In this document: one piece after another, positions 32,407 to 40,900 of the stretch
How the letters are laid out: every line of letters begins with the position of its first letter
Numbering within the stretch: the stretch's first letter is position 1
Assembly: GCA_018907035.1 (NCBI GenBank)
Contig: JACCIC010000223.1
Location: 682,001-746,000, forward strand
DNA from: Sycobia sp. Sy_11
Lineage: Eukaryota; Arthropoda; Insecta; Hymenoptera; Epichrysomallidae
Length of the DNA: 64,000 bases
Reading direction: 5' to 3'
Program-made: the position numbers and the translations under genes
Notes under the pieces: model-generated
Databases searched by the model: none
The model's input: the letters and a program-made list of their open reading frames with translations, nothing else
Told to the model about the DNA's origin: nothing

Positions 32407-33266
32407 AACGCGGGAAATGCGTTACAATGCCGTTGTCAAATATTGTTACAATATTGTCTTATTTACTGGGCCACATTACCCGCGAGTCGCGAGCCATCCC
32501 GAGCGGAGCTGGGTGGGGAGAGACATACTCTTCCCCGCTACGCCGTTTTGAGAGAGCCGCGGCCGAAGTCGGGTCGAGAGGAATTTTCCTCGCTCTCTTC
32601 TCGATTAGATCCCGAGCGAGCAACAGCTCTTCGTTTTCGGAACTATTTTCCGACTCACGGCATCCACGAAGCGGGGCCGCAAAAAGCCAGCGACGGCAAG
32701 AAAGCGGTAAGGATGACCTCCGAATCCCGTGCCCGAGCACAACCGCAAGTCCCGGGCGAGAGGCAAGCCGATAGTCACTACGTCAGCTCGGGAATTGCCG
32801 TCCCGAGACGCCTGCCAGTATTACATAATACCGTACCGAGACGGCGTACGAGCCATCGCCGAGGAGTGAGGGGCGTAGAGAGTGCAAGGTAAGTGCTCCA
32901 CCTCGGTTCTATTCTCAAGCTGCGAATTGCTCCACATCGCGTGGAGTCCACCGCCCTGACGAGCTGGCCGAGGCGATCTTCCTGGCGCGGAGCTCGCGAT
33001 TAAACAGTGCTGTGCGACCGACGGGAGTAAAAAGTGAGCTACGTATAGCTCGAGCTGAGACCGTATCTCAGCTGGCGCCCAACTGAACCCTCGCCGGTCC
33101 GCGTGTATTACTAATTTAGATGTTTATAATAAATGTTGTATTATTACTAGAATAAAGAAACGCCTAGTTTTGTGTATCCTCCCTTTCATAATTTCAGGAG
33201 GATAGGCTCCGCCGAAATCCAGGTAAAACACGCATTCAAAATAACCGACGCAAATAGCGCGTTACA
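32404..33266 (+). mobile_element. Solo LTR nested in the inverted LTR relative
   Basis: Starts TGTAACGCG and ends CGCGTTACA, perfect 9-bp inverted termini; 863 bp; GC-rich relative to its surroundings; carries AATAAA (near 33130-33155). It interrupts the inverted gypsy-5-like LTR. Flanks are TA-rich (ATAT on both sides), compatible with a short TSD but not provable in a TA repeat. No internal region is attached, so LTR-LTR recombination is likely. The 115-149-codon open frames inside it are compositional. Confidence 0.75.
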
Positions 33267-33450
33267 ATATATAGTTTAAGTTAATTTATTTCTTTCATTT
33301 AAGTAATTATTGTCGTTTTGTTGTTTGTTTGACAATCTTCTCAAATAAATAGTTCAATTGAATAAATTTTTTTTTTATTTTTGTTGTAAAAAAATATACT
33401 GTGTTCTGTTAAATTATTTTCCTGATCCGCCGGTCTGATTCCGAATATAC

Positions 33451-33862
33451 ATCCTCCAATCTCAAATTACCCTGGAAAAATACCGCGTAAGCTATCCCGA
33501 GGGGGATAGGAACGTTAGAACTTGTTTTTCAACGCATAGTGATTTTCTTAAAATGCTTTCATTTCAAATTGTTGAGAAAATTGATGATAAGTTTTGCAAG
33601 ATGGATCTGATATTTATCTTTAAAAAGACCCAGTTATGATGGGTAATTACTGTTAATTTATTAAATCAACACAGCAGATCGATACAAATCTGTTGTAGTA
33701 ATGAGTGCGAGGTTCATTATAAAAAAAATTACCACTTCAGATACGTTGGGTAGGTTTCTAGTTTAACTTCCCTTCAAAACTACTGATGTCGTTTGTAACG
33801 TTCCTATCCCCCTCGGGATAGCCTACGCGGTATCTTCCCAGGGTAGTTTTGAGAGGGGAGGA
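33451..33862. repeat. Palindromic pair of ~66-bp arms around a 280-bp loop
   Basis: 33451-33516 and 33796-33862 are inverted copies sharing CTATCCCGAGGGGGATAGGA and a flanking TACCGCGTA-G block. CTATCCC/GGGGATAG also makes a small hairpin inside each arm. The arms directly touch the two opposite-facing LTR sequences on either side. The AT-rich loop has no gene. Confidence 0.7.
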
Positions 33863-34201
33863 AGTTTTTCAGGATTGGACGGCGGTTTCAGGAAAATAAT
33901 ATTACACGAACACAGTATATAATTTTTTTATAACAAAAAATATAAATTTATTTACGAAAAAATAAATCAGCTCCTCTATCTACAGGATTCTGAAACAAAT
34001 CAATATAAACACAAAAAATAATTAATAAAGGTAAACTATAGCCAGATCTATATATTTATTTGTATAAATTTTGCGCTATTTTCCGCAATGCCTCTAATAT
34101 TCGGCGCTAGTTTCCGCACGAATACCCGGTGTTATTTTCCACGCGGGGATTTAATGAACCGAGACAGGTTGATTTGAAATGGAATAAAAATAAGGAAAAA
34201 A

Positions 34202-34546
34202 CTTAACTCCGCTGGTCTTTTGAGGAGCGCCTCGCAACCAGGATCAAGAGTTAAGGGGAGAATTTCTGTTTCGGATAAGTAAACTGCTGGTCTTTTGAGG
34301 AGCGCCTCGCAACCAGGATCACGTTTACTTAAGGATAGGTAAAGTTATTAGCCGTCTGTCTTTTGAGGAGCGCCTCGCAACAGAGATCAAGCTAATAACT
34401 TCGGAGAAATTGGTAAATGTAAGGATAAGTAAACTGCTGGTCTTTTGAGGAGCGCCTCGCAACCAGGATCACGTTTACTTCGGAAAGGTAAATTATTAAC
34501 CGTCTGTCTTTTGAGGAGCGCCTCGCAACAGAGATCAAGTTAATAA
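34202..34546. promoter_or_regulatory. Array of five 54-nt covarying hairpins in the LTR
   Basis: Units at 34202-34255, 34277-34330, 34345-34398, 34427-34480 and 34493-34546. Each has an 8-nt outer arm, 2 nt, a 5-nt inner arm, an invariant 20-nt core (CTTTTGAGGAGCGCCTCGCA), the inner partner, GATCA plus one base, and the outer partner. Outer arms are CTTAACTC, AAGTAAAC (twice), TTATTAGC and TTATTAAC; each is perfectly matched by its partner. The inner stem is CTGGT/ACCAG or TCTGT/ACAGA. The core itself can pair GAGG with CCTC. The paired segments vary while the unpaired core does not. Role unknown: RNA structure, packaging or regulation are possibilities. Confidence 0.85.
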
Positions 34547-35253
34547 TTTCGGAAAGGAAAAAAGTCAGGATTAAATCGAGCTCTGGAAAAGGTATTAGCT
34601 CCGGGAGGAGTTCGTGTGAAACAACTTCGGGGCAGTTGGTTCACCGGGCGAACTGCCGATTTTGCCTTTTGCGGGCCTTTTTATAGTAAAATAATCGGAT
34701 AATTCCGTCGCCGCTCGTTTAATTTCGGATGAGGCGCCGAATTATAATAATTATATTAATAATAACAATAATTATAATAATAACAATAATAATCAATAAC
34801 AGTTATAATATTCAATAATAATTATAACAATTATTATTTTGTATTTCGTTATTATTTGCAGCCTGTGTGCTGCGCACAATAATAATACACATATACACAA
34901 GTTTAAATATTTATATACATATATTTATACATTATGTGTACATTAAATCATTTGTTTTAGTTAATTTAATTAAATACAGCGGGTGCATTCGTTTTCGGAC
35001 ACCCGTTGTATATGCTGGTATTCGCGCGTTCGCTACATTCGTTGCGGCTCAGGCTGCTCAGTGAGAGCGTGTAATAGTGTGCGTGCGGCATGTATTAGAG
35101 GGGATAGCGGCCGCCGGTCTAATACATTGAACGCGCGTTCTATTGCCGCGCGCAGTGTATCCCCTCTACGGCATACGCTGTACTTGACTTAGTGGTAGAG
35201 AGAGAGAGACTAGATATCGCGTTCTCTCTCTACTTGTTCGAGTTTCGGCAGTT

Positions 35254-35283
35254 GCGACGACTACTTTCTTCAGTAGTCGTCGC
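35254..35283. promoter_or_regulatory. Perfect 12-bp hairpin in gypsy-5 LTR
   Basis: GCGACGACTACT, a 6-nt loop TTCTTC, then AGTAGTCGTCGC. Conserved unchanged in the other LTR at 42287-42316. Confidence 0.85.
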
Positions 35284-35537
35284 GACCTTTGCCCGGTTTT
35301 CGGTGTTTATTTGGTATATACGCGAGTCTTAATTTAATAATTATAGAAATAATATGTTTAATATATTATTTCTAATAATATTCGATATTCTTTCTTGTGA
35401 AGTTTATACATCTAATTCCGTGTATGTATTGTAAAATACATCCACCAAATTAGATGTAATACTATCTTAAATTTTAACGTGTAAAATGAGTCCTTTGTTC
35501 GAAATAAATTTGCGCGGCCATGTTTTTGGCCGTCGCA

Positions 35538-35552
35538 TCTCCCTCTTTTTTC
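35538..35552 (-). other. Polypurine tract of gypsy-5
   Basis: The minus strand reads GAAAAAAGAGGGAGA directly before the 3' LTR start TGCGACGG, the standard position for plus-strand priming. Confidence 0.85.
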
Positions 35553-35699
35553 GGGAGCGCGGCGCGTGTGCATAGTGTATAATTTTTTATCTTGGAAAAT
35601 ATAAAAGAGCAGGATCTCTGTACAACAAGAAAAAATATCATTACAATTTCGCAAATACACGGTGTGCGAATTCCCTCGAGAGTGTTGCAATGTAATATA

Positions 35700-35702
35700 T
35701 AC

Positions 35703-35782
<80 letters not shown>
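35700..35782. repeat. (TA)n microsatellite inside gypsy-5
   Basis: Long TA tract with two short ACATA interruptions, between the third ORF and the PPT. Confidence 0.95.
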
Positions 35783-35783
<1 letters not shown>

Positions 35784-35832
35784 GTGAAGTGCGGGATATC
35801 GAAATATTTTTATTTCGTACATATTATTGCAT

Positions 35833-36318
35833 CTAAATATATTGCAGGCTAGAGAAAGTTTGTACTGTTCGCAATAATGTTATGTGTGTATAAAAAATGT
35901 GTCTTAAAAAAAATAATGTGTGTGTTTTTTTTTTTTTTTTTTTTTTCCATAGAACGCGAAATCCGATCTTGTTGATTTCTGCCATACCAAAAATGATGTC
36001 CACGGGCTGGTCTGGGACTATGGCGAAATTACTCATCCTGGTTTTCTCTTTGCAGGTGTATTCCACCTCCAGCGTATATGTAGACATAATGTTGACGGGA
36101 TCAATGGTGTATAACGGGTCCCGGTTAAGATGGAGAACCGCTTCCCCGTATACACGCCGAGCACCACGTCGCTCAAGTATCCTGCCGATTTCTGCTGACG
36201 CCGTGGTCATCAGTGTCCCAGTGTTAATTAGTGCATGGAATGGCAGTCCATAACATTTGATAGGAACACTGAGTTCCAGGAATTGACGGCAGAGTTCTTG
36301 TTCGACGGGGTGCTGCAT
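35833..36318 (-). CDS. Gypsy-5 ORF3: retropepsin-like protein, Asp to Asn
   Basis: 161 codons starting MQHPVEQELC, 45 bases after the pol stop and on the same strand. Residues 13-36 (FLELSVPIKCYGLPFHALIN then TGT) and a later NFAIVPDQPVDIIFGMAEIN look like the active-site strand and the ILGM-type closing strand of a retropepsin, at about the right spacing. The catalytic position (Asn32 in INTG) is Asn rather than Asp, which would abolish proteolysis. The C-terminus runs into a Lys stretch encoded by an A tract, so its end may be altered. It could be a captured or duplicated protease domain used for dimerisation or binding; function unknown. It is not similar in detail to the element's own protease. 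Confidence 0.6.
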   Translation of the reverse strand: MQHPVEQELCRQFLELSVPIKCYGLPFHALINTGTLMTTASAEIGRILERRGARRVYGEAVLHLNRDPLYTIDPVNIMSTYTLEVEYTCKEKTRMSNFAIVPDQPVDIIFGMAEINKIGFRVLWKKKKKKKTHTLFFLRHIFYTHITLLRTVQTFSSLQYI

Positions 36319-36363
36319 TTTGACTATACTCTTGGGCCTCTGGTCGGCCCTTATATAGTGAGT

Positions 36364-39300
36364 TCACGGTGGTATCTTATCTAGATTGTTATATCTTTTA
36401 CGAAGATCCTTGATATGAATATGTTTAATAATTTGACCTTTATTATCTTTCAGGTCGTATATAACAGGCGATACCTTCCTGAAAATAGTATACGGACCCA
36501 GATATTTTGGAGCTAATTTTGCGTTAAACGCGTCTAATTTATTAGATAATTCGTGTGAACGTTTATATACATAATCGCCGATTTCCGGGTTCGATTTTCG
36601 ACGGTTTTGATCATAGTAATGTTTTTGTTTTTGAAAACTCCGAGCTAATTGACTTTGTACAAGTTCTATTGTCTCTTGTATTTTTTTTATCCGATTCTCG
36701 GCTGTAATATTACAAGTTTGACCAAATTTTTGGACAAGAGACCCGGGTGCTCTTAATTCTCTTCCAAAATTTATGTAAGCGGGTGTAAATCCCGTTGTTT
36801 CGGATGTAGCGGTATTATATGCGAATTGTAGCTCGAGTAAATAGCAATCCCATGTTCTATGATTTTTCTCTATGTATTGAGAAATCATGGTTTTTATTAC
36901 TTTATTTGCTCGCTCTACTGGATTACACTGCGGCGTATACGGTGGTGTTTTTCTGTGAGTTATTCCAGATTTTGATAGCATTTCCGTAAATTCTTTTGAC
37001 ACGAATTGTCGTCCATTATCGGAAATTATAATTTTCGGGCATCCAAAACGTAGAATGACTTGCTGTTTAACTGCCAGCGTTATAGCTTCGGCAGTCGCTT
37101 TTCGTAAGGGTTTTAATTCTACCCACTTTGTTAATTTATCCTGCATGACTAACAGCCAGGTGTTCAATCTTGACGATCTTGGGAGTGGTCCTATAAGATC
37201 AACGGCCACGATATCCCAAGGCTGTTCGACTAACGTCGCATGCAATTTTCCAGCCGGTGATTGTTGTTGAGATTTAAATTGATGACAATTCTCGCAGTTT
37301 CTTACATAGTTTGTAGTCATCCGGAGCATTCCAGGCCAGTAATAACTTTTGGATATCTTCACCAGAGTTTTCGAAATTCCTAGATGACCGGCAGTAGGAT
37401 CGTTATGTACTTCGTTTAGTACTCTATGTTGCTCGGATTTCGGTACACAGATCTTCCATTGCAAATTTTCACTCGTATCATTGAAGTCTAATGTGTGTAA
37501 AATATGCTTATATAATCTGCCATTAATGATACAAAAATCGGGGTAGTTTTCAGGATCACTCTCCACATTTTTGTATATTTTTTCGTACCAATCTGCTATT
37601 TTAATTGTAGTTGCTTCGACGGCTAGCGGCTGTCGAGATAGAGTATCGGCTAATAAATTATCTTTACCAGGACGATATTTAATTTCGAAATCGTACTGGC
37701 TTAATTCAAGTGCCCAGCGGGCTAATCGACCGGAAGGATTCTCTATGTTATTAAGCCATTTCAGCGATTGATGGTCGGTGAGTACAATAAAATGATATCC
37801 TTCAAGATAATCTCGAAATTTCCACACACCCCATTTAATTGCTAGACATTCTAGCTCAGTGGCGGAATAGTTTTTTTCGGCTGGGGAGAGTGTTCGACTT
37901 GCAAAGGCGATGACTCGTTCGTTGTTCTCATATGCTTGAGTAAGCGCAGCTCCCAATCCTTCTTTACTGGCATCCGTTTGCAGGATAAACGGACGGCTCC
38001 AGTCTGGACAGGAAAGGATGGGTGCGTTTGTGAGAAGCTGCTTGATTTTGTCAAATACATCTTGCTCGGTTTCTCCCCAGGTCCACTTAGCTTTTTTTCT
38101 AGTAAGTCGATGTAGTGGTGCGGCAACATTCGAGATATCTTTAAGAAATCGTCTGTACCATGATATTAGACCCATAAATCGCTGAATTTCTTTCATGTTT
38201 TTCGGTGGTGCTAAATTTAGTACAGCAGCCACCTTTTCCGGATCGGTTTGTAGACCGTTTTTGTCTACAATATGTCCTAAATATTTTAGACTTGAGCGGG
38301 CGAAATGGCATTTATCCGGATTAGGTTTTAATTTCGCTATTCTTAATCGGTTGAAAACTTCTTTTAATTTTTGTAGATGTTCCTCAAACGTAGACGAGAC
38401 TACTACGATGTCGTCTAGATATGCGAAAGCATACGGAGCCATTTCTGGAGTAATCACTCTGTCTAAGAGTCGTTGGAAGGTAGCCGGTGCTGAGTGTAAG
38501 TCAAACGGCATTACATTGAATTCATATAGGCCTTTTCCGGCGACGGTGAACGCAGTGACAGGACGGCTTTCCGGTGTTAGAGCTACTTGCCAATATCCAT
38601 TTTTCAAATCTAATGTGGATAGATATCGGGCTCCTCTTAGCTTGACTAGTGTAGCATTAATTTGTGGAAGAGGATAAGCGTCTTTCTTTGTAACTTTATT
38701 TACTTTTCTGAAATCCACACAGAATCGTGCTTTGCCGTCCTTACTTTTTACAATAACGACTGGTGAACTCCACGGACTGTTTGATGGTTGAATTACGTTT
38801 TCGTTTAGCATTTTATCAACTTCCTGATTGATGATTTCTTGCATGGCCGGATTTCTTGGCCGATATTTCTGTTTAATAGGTGTTTTTTCTTCCACGACGA
38901 TTTCGTGTTGCAGGAGCGGAGTAGGACCTTTGATAAAGTTAAATTTATCCATCTCTGTTTTTAAAAATTTTTCTAATCTCTGACGTTCGGTGGGATTTAA
39001 ATTCTGTAGTCCGTACGGTGTATCAATTTTACATACTTGATGTATTTGATTGTTTATTGATTTATTTATTTCACAGTTGTTTAATATTATACGGATTTCA
39101 AGTTTTTTTAGAGTATCCATACCTAAGAGCATAGGATGGCTCAATCCATTCATTACTAAAAATTTTTGTTGGAATCTTTTTCCTTGTATATATATTGGTT
39201 CATAAATATTTCTTCCAAGGCTTATTTCTGAGCCATTTGCCAAGACTGCAATTCAATTACTTGGCTCAGTATGCCATCCGAATTTCATACAGATTTCACT

Positions 39301-39486
39301 CAATTGTTCACTCACATAGGAACTTACAGATCCCGTATCCAAAAGGGCTGACACTTCGTAATCGCCGATCATTACTCTTACAAAATGTCTGTTGTCAGTT
39401 TCTATTTCTAATTGTTGTTGTTGGGCCGAGCTAGGTTCGGTGTGGGCTCGGCCCTCCTGGCGTTTCCCGACGGGTGGCACTTGCAA
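36364..39486 (-). CDS. pol: Gypsy-5 Pol: protease, RT, RNase H, integrase
   Basis: The pol frame is entered by -1 frameshifting near 39462. The protease triad LLDTG is about 50 residues in, near 39330. An in-frame TGA at 39253-39255 splits the protease after TEPSN; the remaining 959 codons run uninterrupted. They hold LGMD (protease end), RT with DFRKVNK and YLDD (38410-38421), RNase H (QTDAS near 37975; TDHQSLKWL; LADTLSRQ), the integrase HHCC finger, and the core with VDLIGP, SDNGRQF (near 37015) and NPVERAN. All catalytic residues of RT and integrase are present. The C-terminus continues to KDLRKRYNN. It would make the enzymes for cDNA synthesis and integration. The TGA is either a recent mutation or a recoded codon. 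Confidence 0.9.
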
Positions 39487-40574
39487 TCACGAGTGTATAC
39501 ATTATCACGACCACAATATGAACAAAAGATCTTTTGCTGGTTTGTGCACTTAAAACGATCGTGGCCCGTTTGTTTGCACTTCCAGCAACACTTAGTTCGG
39601 TCGTATACTTAAGCAATTTTGTTGTTAAAATTATTTACTCGGATCTCCGGTTTTCTTGTTTTATATTCTGGTGTGGAGGTGTGATTTTTCGTAATTTTCT
39701 GTCTCTCACACTGTTTTTTGGTTTCCAGATACTCTTCTACTTGTTGGACGATATCTGACGTTGTTTTGACGTCATCACGACGAATATGTAATCTATATTC
39801 AGCGAGCATATTGTAGTACATCGTTTCGGTTTTCTGTTCCTCCGAAAAACCTCCTCGACGTCTCATTAGTGTAATTAATGAATTATCAAATGCACGGATG
39901 TCTTCATTAGGTTCTTGTACACGATTATGAACCTGTCGATCAAGATTTCGACGTTCGCTAGGTGACAAGTAGAATTTTCTCAACCCTTCTTCTAATTCCG
40001 AGAACGTTTTAAAATTTAAGGCATAATTTCTATGCCATAATTGTGCATCACCTCGCAATAGTTCCGGGAATCCATTCAAAATTTGTTGTTCGGATAAATT
40101 ATATGCTCTTTTCAACTCATGGATCCTTTCGAGGAAAGAGTGTAGGTTTTTGCCATCAAAGTGACAATTCCACTTTCTCATTTGGTCCATCACTTTGGCG
40201 TTTTCTTGTGCAGCCGATGGTTGTTGCACGTATACAGTAGCAGGCGGAGTGCTAAAAGGTGTGTTCGCAGCTTGGTGTACCACGACTGGACTGGACGTTG
40301 ATGCAGCTGCTTGTTGGTTTAATAGTTGTATACGTAATTGACGAAATTCTTCCTCAATTTCTTCAAGATCTTGAGTTCGATTTACATCTTCGTTGAAGTC
40401 TTTTTCGTCTTCTGGTTTGTCGAAAAAGAGCTCCGGGTGAGCTCGTACATATGAAATTAAATTTTGTCGCAAATACGCTTTTGTACCTTCTATTGGTAAA
40501 TTGTTTTTAACGAGTTCTCTTTCAATTTGCTCTTTCGTTAGTTTATAGATCCAGCTTACGCGTGGTTTTGCCAT
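39408..40574 (-). CDS. gag: Gypsy-5 Gag with one in-frame stop before nucleocapsid
   Basis: ATG at 40574 (MAKPRVSWIYKL) after an AT-rich leader. 321 residues of N-terminal and capsid domains (WNCHFDGKNLHSFLERIHEL; LRGDAQLWHRNY; FYLSPSERRNLDRQVHNRVQ, the last typical of the gag capsid) end at a TAA (39609-39611). The same frame continues 66 codons to a TAG at 39408-39410 and encodes two knuckles, CWKCKQTGHDRFKC and CSYCGRDNVYTRDC. Because the knuckle region is in frame and intact, the TAA looks like a point mutation or a readthrough site. Gag assembles the particle and binds RNA. Confidence 0.85.
39423..39468 (-). promoter_or_regulatory. -1 ribosomal frameshift signal (gag/pol, gypsy-5)
   Basis: On the minus strand: slippery heptamer GGGAAAC (39468 to 39462) in the register G_GGA_AAC of the gag frame, a 7-nt spacer, then a perfect 9-bp GC-rich stem GGGCCGAGC/GCTCGGCCC with a 14-nt loop. 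Slipping back one base leads straight into the protease frame, 52 nt before the gag TAG. This is the classical retroviral layout. Confidence 0.85.
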
Positions 40575-40900
40575 TTTAGCAAGATTTGAAATGTATATAT
40601 ATATATAAAAAAAATATACTGTGTAATATTTTAATTCTTTCTGAGATGGAAAAAATAATTCCTTTTTATTTTATTTATAAGAAAACTATTATCTTAGTTT
40701 TCTATTTTCAAAACGATAAAATTTTAAATAAATTTCGATTTGTATTACTTCGTGCTTCGGCTCAACCCGCCTTAGCACCTAGTCGCTCAGCCCGCCACTA
40801 GGCTCTTTTCACACAAATCGAAATACGGTTTTTTATAAACAATTAAAAAATTTCCGCTTAAAGAAATTATTCTGTAATTTCAGAAATAATTCAGGATGAT
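40575..40900 (-). other. Gypsy-5 leader between 5' LTR and gag
   Basis: AT-rich except a GC-rich centre. ATTTCGATTTGT at 40732-40743 pairs perfectly with ACAAATCGAAAT at 40813-40824, enclosing about 70 bases rich in GC. A structured leader could serve packaging or translation control. No clear tRNA-complementary PBS was recognised next to the LTR. Confidence 0.5.

Larger units (their letters stand above)
31656..33450 (+). repeat. Diverged, inverted relative of the gypsy-5 LTR
   Basis: The plus strand matches the reverse complement of the gypsy-5 LTR in order: an ATT/AAT-rich stretch (31740-31830), AGACGAGCGG, GACTGCAAAAGACAAAATC, then three copies of the GCTCCTCAAAAG repeat, and, after an interrupting solo LTR (32404-33266), a segment at 33270-33450 matching the LTR end (CAGTATAT, TTATTTTCCTGAT, CCGCCGG). 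Divergence is substantial, so it is an older relative in the opposite orientation. Confidence 0.7.
33868..35537 (-). repeat. Gypsy-5 3' LTR
   Basis: Matches 40901-42570 base for base except a few substitutions and one indel. On the minus strand it starts TGCGACGGCC right after a purine tract. It holds the five-unit 54-nt hairpin array, an ATT/AAT-rich tract, a 12-bp hairpin at 35254-35283 and a 10-bp stem pairing 35097-35106 with 35158-35167. Short open frames inside (34983-35192) are compositional. Confidence 0.95.

Noticed and set aside
32443..32892. 149-codon Arg/Ser-rich open frame
   Set aside because: Lies wholly within the solo LTR, with another frame and the opposite strand also open; a GC by-product.
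33071..33088. PBS-like TGGCGCCCAACTGAACC inside the solo LTR
   Set aside because: It lies about 180 bases before the LTR end, not after it, so it is not in PBS position; probably chance or a remnant.
34202..34546. CRISPR-like array (regularly repeated units)
   Set aside because: Units differ in arms rather than in spacers, lie inside LTRs of a eukaryotic retrotransposon, and have no cas genes.
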